Shown here piece by piece: positions 41,727 to 46,955 of a stretch of DNA of 46,955 nt. Below the pieces are notes generated by a model, which worked only from the letters and a program-made list of their open reading frames with translations, was not told where the DNA came from and did no database searches. The stretch is from contig BRYA01000281.1 in NCBI GenBank assembly GCA_030267965.1, positions 1 to 46,955 on the forward strand. Direction: 5' to 3'. The number at the start of each line of letters is the position of its first letter. Position 1 is the first letter of the stretch. The position numbers and the translations under genes are program-made. Origin of the DNA: Triparma columacea (lineage: Eukaryota > Sar > Bolidophyceae > Parmales > Triparmaceae).

Positions 41727-44700
41727 ATGAAAGTTAGCCCCAAGCAGGAGGACGAACAAGTCATCGCCGTAAACGATAACGAGAGGGGCCTCACTGACCA
41801 AGAAGAAAATGTCGACGTAGAGAGCGAGTTAAACGAGGAGATTGTTGATGCTCCTGACGATATTATTGAGTTGATCAATGACAATGATATGGAGAAGGGA
41901 CGCGTTACTCGTGTCTACGACCCCCCCGACAAGGTTGACGACGCCGAAAATCTGGAGGAAAAAATAGCCGAGGGGATCCAACTGTCCCCAGTCAGTGTCA
42001 GTGACACCAAACAGACTGATGACAAGATTGACCAAGCCGCGCTGGAGGCTCTTACCAATATTATTAGGAATGAGCCACAGGATTACACCGAGGAGGAGGA
42101 GGCGGTTATGAGGGACGGCAAGGAGTTCTATGGGAAGTGCATGACAAGTAAGAAATTCAAGAATGCGAAGAGTCCAGATCCCAGGGTGAAGATGAAGTTT
42201 GTCCATCTTGAGGGAGAATCTCAAGGCATTGGGATATGCGAGGCTGTTGTCGATGCTTCACTTGCAGAATGTGTGGCATACGAGTTCATTAAGGATTCAA
42301 GGCAGAGGCTGGCCAAACTTGCGAAGAAGTATAAGGCGATCGAAACAAAGAAATTGAACGGCCACTCACAGCTTTATTTGAACAGGAGGAGTCTTGGGGT
42401 ACAAGGGCTTTCTGATAGGGAATGGAGAAGCTTTATTTGCTGGGAAAAGGAGGAAGGAGACAAGGTCTGTTGGACCGTGTACAAGGACACCAACTTGCTT
42501 GATGAAGATTACCAATTGAGCTCTCAAACTGTGCTTGCAACAGTAAGAACTACCTGGATGTTTGAAGCAATCGCAACCACTGGTGGTGTTCCCCAGACTA
42601 AAGTCATATTTGCTTCGAAGGTGGACATCAAGGGCTCTGTGCCTAGTTTTGTCATGAATCGCTTGTCAACCGGGTATGCAAGCAACATGATTGAATTGCG
42701 GAAGAAGTTTCACCAGAGTGATGACAAGATCGACAGGGCAGCGCTGGAATACCTTGCAAATATTATCATGAATGAATCTCAAGATTATACCAAGGAGGAG
42801 GAGGAGGCCATTGGGAAGGGAAAGGAATTCTATGAGAAGTGCAAGGAGGATGAGAACTTTGTTGAACTGAAGAGTCCTGATGAGAGGGTCAAGATGAAGC
42901 TAGTGCATGTTGATGGGGAAAGTCTTTGCACTGGGTTTGCCACTACTGTGGTTGATGCGAGTGTGGAGAAGTGTGCAGCAAATGAAATAATCGGTCTGAA
43001 CAGCAGAGACGAAATGAAGAAAGCGACAATGAATGGGATAACCACTATGAAGGTAGTAAATGTTAATCCCCACACTCTCTACTACATAACAACGAGGAAT
43101 CTTGGCATTCCTGGTTTTTCTCCACGTGATGGTCGGAGTAAACTTACCTGGTTCAGGCAAGATGACGGCAAAGACGGCAAAGTTATTATTGATGTTGCAG
43201 ATACAGACCAACTTCAGGTAGACTTTCCAGTGAAGGCTAGGAATATTTTAGTAAAGGTTCACACAGTATGGGTGTTTGAGCCACTTGGCACTATTGGAGG
43301 TGTGCCACAAACATCAGTGACTTTCACAACAAAGGTAGACCTTGGTGGTGTCATTTTCTCCTCCATCATGAACAAGCTCGCACCAAGGTTTCTTGCAACT
43401 GTCTCAAATATGAGAAGAAAGTTTGACAGAAGCAGAGACATTGATGCCTTCAAGAGACAGCAGATCATTGCAAAATTTGAGGAGATTGCAATTGAGGGAG
43501 CACCAGGGATTGAAAGTCACTTTGACGAGATTGATGGAGCTCAAGAGATCAGTAGTGCGTTGACTGGGCAGGCATTGATAAAGGCAGAGAAGGGAATGGG
43601 GTGGGGCAAGACTTCAATAACTGTGAGATCATCCCACAAGGAAGTTGCAGCATTTTTCTGGGACATTGAAAGTCTTGCAATGAAGAGGTGGGACATTGTG
43701 AGAACAGTCACAAAGAGGCAAGACTTTGAGGTGGAGTTAACAACAACAGAGAAAGGCTTTGGGAAGCTTGAGTTGAAGTACTTTTCGAGGATGAGCGTGT
43801 TCAGGGTAGATAACAAGACACTGGTGATTACCTGCAATCCTACAACATCAGCAGCACCACTTGTGACTGCCACTTGGAGATTCTCCAAACTTGGAGAGAA
43901 GAAGACCAAAATTGAGCTTGTGACTCAGGTTGAGCATAGAGGGGGCAGCAAGAGTATGGTGGAAACTAGCTTAAAGAGGCACCTTGAGGCAGGGAACAAA
44001 GCTGCAATCTATTTTTCCAATCTTCTATGTAGTGAAGAAGCAGAAGAGAAGGATGGAAAGTTTTTTGGTGAGGAACTAATGCAGAGGGTTGAGAAGAGAG
44101 AGAAGAAGCTGAGCAAGGATGATGCAGTGTCTGCTTTTACAAATGAAAACTGCGCACTGAATGAGGTGTTTGAGAAGTACCCTTGGTTTTTGACCGTGTT
44201 GAAGCGTGCAGTACTTGGAGAGGTTAGCAGGAACCATCCTGTGTCAAAGAGACTTGTAGAGGTGGGCGAGGAGGAGGCCCTTGTTATTGGGAACAACCTT
44301 ACTCTATGCTTGAAAAGTAGGAAAGTTGTGGAGGCAGGTGTCGACCAGTGGCGTCTGCAGAATGCTGCTGTGAGGGAGCTTTTTGAGGAGTATCCTTGGA
44401 TGAACACCATGTTTGTAGCTGTTGGGTATGGCGTAGTGAAGGGAGCTCCTTGGGGGCTTAGGATGAGAGTGACAGTTGGTGCTGTGACGAGCATGACTGA
44501 TTTGCTGACTGATGTGTATGTGACTCACATGTTTTGGGATGATAAGAAGTATGGGTACTTTAAGGCTTCATTGGCAAGTTTGGCAGTGTCAATTGGGATT
44601 CAAATGTTCACTGTTTGGGCACAAAACAGGAAGTTGGGGATGTTGAGGGTGCTTAAGGAATGGTTTCCTATTTTGATTGGGTTCAAGCCTGCTGTCGATG

Positions 44701-45908
44701 CCTACAGAGTTGCAAAGGGAGAAAAGCAAGAGGCTGGGCAAGCACTAAATGCTATTGAAGAGTTGACTTTTATGAAAGGGGCTGAGATGTTTGCAGAATC
44801 CATACCTGGAGTGATCATCCAACTTATGGCTATATCAACAAGTGACAAAGAAGATGTTGGAATTTCAGCATGGCTTTCAGTTGCAGTGTCAGCAATTACA
44901 ACAGGATTTGCCTCTGCAACAATTAGTTATGACTGGGACACAGACCCTGCTAGGAGAGAATATTCACCAGACTTTTATGGGTATTTACCAGCAAATGCAA
45001 GCAAGAGATCAGTAGTGTTTGTGTCTATGTTGATGTTCTCAGCAGGAATGCTTCTAATACGATGTACAACAATAGTTCTTCTTGGGTTAATGGGAAGTAG
45101 CTGGGCCTTTCTCTACATTGGAGCTGACCTTGGCCTGTACTTGTTGGTTAAAATATTGAGTGGAGACTTCTGGTATTGGTTACCATTAGGGGGTAAGGCA
45201 GAAATCATGAGTAGTATTTCAATGAGAGTGGTGGTAAAGATCATTGTAGACTTCACTTCAATGGTACATTTACGACATCCAAATGAAGTTGGGGGAGTGT
45301 ATTGGTTGTTTGGTCTTGTGTTGACAATGGGTAGCCTACCAATTTCAATACATTTAGCTTCATCTTATGTTGACGGCAACACAATTGATGTTGCATCATT
45401 GATCATGAATTATTTCATACCAATAACTACCATGTACTTTGCTGTCTTCTTTTTGAACATTGAGAGGAAGTACTTGCATACCTTCTGGAGTACACAGAGG
45501 TCAAAGGATACGACAATGTCATATTTTCTTGAAGGGGAAAGTGATAAAATGAAATTTGAAACTTTGAAGCGTTCAAGGCATCACTGGGTCTCAATTGAAG
45601 GAGAAATTAGGAAATGGATTGTGTCAAACTGGGCTAAATGGGAAGAGGAGCAGCCAGAATGGTTTACTGACGTGATGAAGTCTAAAGTACCTGTAGATTT
45701 TATTCCAGCAGATGGAGATGCTAGAAGGAGAGAGAGTGTTAGGAGAGCAAGTGTTGATGTTGAGGCTGAGGGTGGTGTAGCAGGTGCTTTTAGAGCAAGT
45801 ATTAGGAAAGCAAGTATTGGAGGCGCTTATGGTGGAGATATTGTAGAGGTAGGAGGTGGGAAGGCTAAAGTTAACAGTGTTATGCCGAAGATGGGGAATG
45901 GGGAGTGA
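41727..45908 (+). CDS. START-like repeat protein with multi-pass membrane domain, 1393 aa
   Basis: Single exon. After an acidic N-terminus come two homologous START/lipid-binding-like repeats (DNA 42013-42715 and 42718-43430; each starts DDKID(Q/R)AALE and contains SPD(P/E)RVKMK(F/L)VH and GGVPQT), then a third, diverged one (AEKGMGWGKTSITVRSSHKE to VTQVEHRGGS, residues about 620-760). Residues about 900-1260 hold roughly eight membrane segments, including a TSMTDLLTDVYVTHMF stretch and EMFAESIPGVIIQLM, which recall XK-related scramblases, then cytosolic basic Ser-rich repeats (RRESVRRAS, RASIRKAS). A membrane lipid-transfer or sensing role is inferred. Codon third positions drift towards T/A and away from C along the gene. 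Confidence 0.78.
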   Translation: MKVSPKQEDEQVIAVNDNERGLTDQEENVDVESELNEEIVDAPDDIIELINDNDMEKGRVTRVYDPPDKVDDAENLEEKIAEGIQLSPVSVSDTKQTDDKIDQAALEALTNIIRNEPQDYTEEEEAVMRDGKEFYGKCMTSKKFKNAKSPDPRVKMKFVHLEGESQGIGICEAVVDASLAECVAYEFIKDSRQRLAKLAKKYKAIETKKLNGHSQLYLNRRSLGVQGLSDREWRSFICWEKEEGDKVCWTVYKDTNLLDEDYQLSSQTVLATVRTTWMFEAIATTGGVPQTKVIFASKVDIKGSVPSFVMNRLSTGYASNMIELRKKFHQSDDKIDRAALEYLANIIMNESQDYTKEEEEAIGKGKEFYEKCKEDENFVELKSPDERVKMKLVHVDGESLCTGFATTVVDASVEKCAANEIIGLNSRDEMKKATMNGITTMKVVNVNPHTLYYITTRNLGIPGFSPRDGRSKLTWFRQDDGKDGKVIIDVADTDQLQVDFPVKARNILVKVHTVWVFEPLGTIGGVPQTSVTFTTKVDLGGVIFSSIMNKLAPRFLATVSNMRRKFDRSRDIDAFKRQQIIAKFEEIAIEGAPGIESHFDEIDGAQEISSALTGQALIKAEKGMGWGKTSITVRSSHKEVAAFFWDIESLAMKRWDIVRTVTKRQDFEVELTTTEKGFGKLELKYFSRMSVFRVDNKTLVITCNPTTSAAPLVTATWRFSKLGEKKTKIELVTQVEHRGGSKSMVETSLKRHLEAGNKAAIYFSNLLCSEEAEEKDGKFFGEELMQRVEKREKKLSKDDAVSAFTNENCALNEVFEKYPWFLTVLKRAVLGEVSRNHPVSKRLVEVGEEEALVIGNNLTLCLKSRKVVEAGVDQWRLQNAAVRELFEEYPWMNTMFVAVGYGVVKGAPWGLRMRVTVGAVTSMTDLLTDVYVTHMFWDDKKYGYFKASLASLAVSIGIQMFTVWAQNRKLGMLRVLKEWFPILIGFKPAVDAYRVAKGEKQEAGQALNAIEELTFMKGAEMFAESIPGVIIQLMAISTSDKEDVGISAWLSVAVSAITTGFASATISYDWDTDPARREYSPDFYGYLPANASKRSVVFVSMLMFSAGMLLIRCTTIVLLGLMGSSWAFLYIGADLGLYLLVKILSGDFWYWLPLGGKAEIMSSISMRVVVKIIVDFTSMVHLRHPNEVGGVYWLFGLVLTMGSLPISIHLASSYVDGNTIDVASLIMNYFIPITTMYFAVFFLNIERKYLHTFWSTQRSKDTTMSYFLEGESDKMKFETLKRSRHHWVSIEGEIRKWIVSNWAKWEEEQPEWFTDVMKSKVPVDFIPADGDARRRESVRRASVDVEAEGGVAGAFRASIRKASIGGAYGGDIVEVGGGKAKVNSVMPKMGNGE

Positions 45909-46770
45909 CTAATAGGGCAGCAACATTTGTAGGAGAAATTGATTTGATTTGTTATTGTTGTGAATATTTTGAAAGCCTTTTAGGTATATGTTGAGTACTA
46001 AAGGGGTTTTGTAGTGGTTTGTGAGTATTGTGGAAGTGTAGTAGAAGTATTGTGAGAATATTTTAGTGGTTTGTGAGTATAGTGAAAGTTTAGTAGAAGT
46101 ATTGTGGGAGTATTATAGTGGTTTGTGAGTATTGTGAAGTGTAGAAGTTGTACTGTGAGAATATTATAGTGGTTTATAAGTATTTTGGAAGTGTACTAGA
46201 TATGTATGGAGTTTTGAAGAGTTGTAGCAGCATTATATTGGTTTGTGAGTGTTGTGGTAGTGTTGTAAATATGTATGAAGTTTTGAAGAATTGTGGAAGT
46301 GTTAAGGTAATTTGTGAGTATAATGCAAGCGAAGTAGATGTGTATGGGGATGAATAAAAGGAAGGTGAGTGTAGTTGGGGTTAGGAGAGAAAAAAAATAA
46401 AGGGTGAGAGTAGGGGTTTGTGAGTATAATGAAAGTGTAGTAGATGTGTATGAAGTTGAATTAAAAGAGGATGAGTGTAGTGAAGGTAAGGAGTGAGAGG
46501 AGTTAAGGAGTGAGAGTGAAAAAGAGAAGGGTTAGAAGGGATAGTGAGTGTAAAGGTAAAGTGTGTGTGAGAGTATGTGTGTAAGTGTAGTAGATGTGTA
46601 GTGAAATGAATTAAAAAGAAAGGGTGTAGTTGTTTAGAGAAGTGAGAAATTAAGGAGTGAGAGTAGAAGAGAAAAAGTTATAAGATGTAATGGTTTTTGT
46701 GAAGGTAAAGTATTTATAAGAGTAAAGTATGTTTGAAGGTAAAGTGTGTGAAGGTAGAGTTTGTAGAGTT
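45909..46770 (+). repeat. Subtelomeric region, cytosine-depleted, degenerate tandem repeats
   Basis: No gene. From 46014 a degenerate unit of about 52 bp starts GTGGTTTGTGAGTATTGTGG at 46014, 46066, 46118 and 46169, then a related unit of about 69 bp (TATGTATGGAGTTTTGAAGA) follows. Between 46021 and 46955 the + strand contains six C in total, and none after 46330. A GAGTGAGAG-rich tract lies at about 46480-46520. Confidence 0.9.
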
Positions 46771-46941
46771 TGTAAAGGGTGTAAAAGGTGTAAAGAGTGT
46801 TAGGAGTGTAAGGAGTGTAAGGGGTGTAAGGGGTGTAAAGGGTGTAAAGGGTGTAAAGGGTGTAAAGGGTGTAAAGGGTGTAAAGGGTGTAAAGGGTGTA
46901 AAGGGTGTAAAGGGTGTAAAGGGTGTAAAGGGTGTAAAGGG
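46771..46941 (+). repeat. Nine-bp minisatellite TGTAAAGGG
   Basis: About 19 head-to-tail copies of TGTAAAGGG, imperfect at the left (AAGAGTGT, AGGAGTGT variants) and perfect towards the right, directly joined to the telomere repeat. The reading frame through it (VKG)n is an artefact. Confidence 0.95.
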
Positions 46942-46955
46942 TTAGGGTTAGGGTT
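46942..46955 (+). repeat. Telomere repeat TTAGGG (chromosome end)
   Basis: Two full TTAGGG units and a partial third close the window. The G-rich strand runs 5' to 3' to the edge, the orientation of a right chromosome end. Confidence 0.85.

Noticed and set aside
46733..46945. (VKG)n reading frame
   Set aside because: It is the 9-bp minisatellite read as codons.

Overview
This is a nuclear chromosome-end window from a eukaryotic, photosynthetic and probably flagellated protist, most likely a stramenopile (heterokont) microalga. The evidence is direct. The genes carry GT-AG introns, mostly 60-300 nt with GTGAG/GTAAG donors and C/T-rich acceptors. One protein has a bipartite plastid presequence of the heterokont type (signal peptide then ...HAFALSP). 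There are WAVE-complex, SMC5/6 SUMO-ligase, tubulin-ligase and CREST/TLC lipid-enzyme homologues. The right edge ends in TTAGGG telomere repeats. Species assignment is inference (BspA-type LRR expansion plus mitochondrial-looking phosphoglycerate mutase fits Bolidophyceae/diatom relatives).

Left part (1-19863): CYFIP/SRA1 (WAVE-complex subunit) with an added proline-rich tail; an unknown basic protein divergent from a three-EF-hand protein; a 1570-aa coiled-coil protein; a plastid CruA/CruP-type flavoprotein; an unknown 306-aa protein divergent from an NSE2/MMS21 SUMO ligase; a phosphoglycerate mutase with a mitochondrial-looking leader. Genes are packed tightly, often 45-250 bp apart.

Centre (19864-29811): four intronless BspA-type leucine-rich-repeat paralogues in a tandem segmental duplication, an organellar MnmE/TrmE GTPase, an 8-exon coiled-coil plus WD40 protein with a 15-nt microexon, and a tRNA-Arg(UCU) gene. 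The tRNA is cut by two GT-AG introns that look like the mRNA introns next door. Removing them gives a canonical 73-nt cloverleaf. This is the strongest candidate for something undescribed in the window.

Right part (30039-46955): a single polypeptide fusing an alkaline-ceramidase-like CREST domain to a ceramide-synthase-like TLC domain, both with their active-site residues; a Q/N-rich unknown protein; a sulfotransferase-like protein; a J-domain protein divergent from a TTL-family ligase; a 1393-aa protein with START-like repeats and a multi-pass membrane region. The chromosome end follows: a strand almost free of cytosine (no C at all from 46331), a 9-bp minisatellite, and TTAGGG repeats. Exon coordinates were built by hand from reading frames and splice consensus; every multi-exon model closes in frame.
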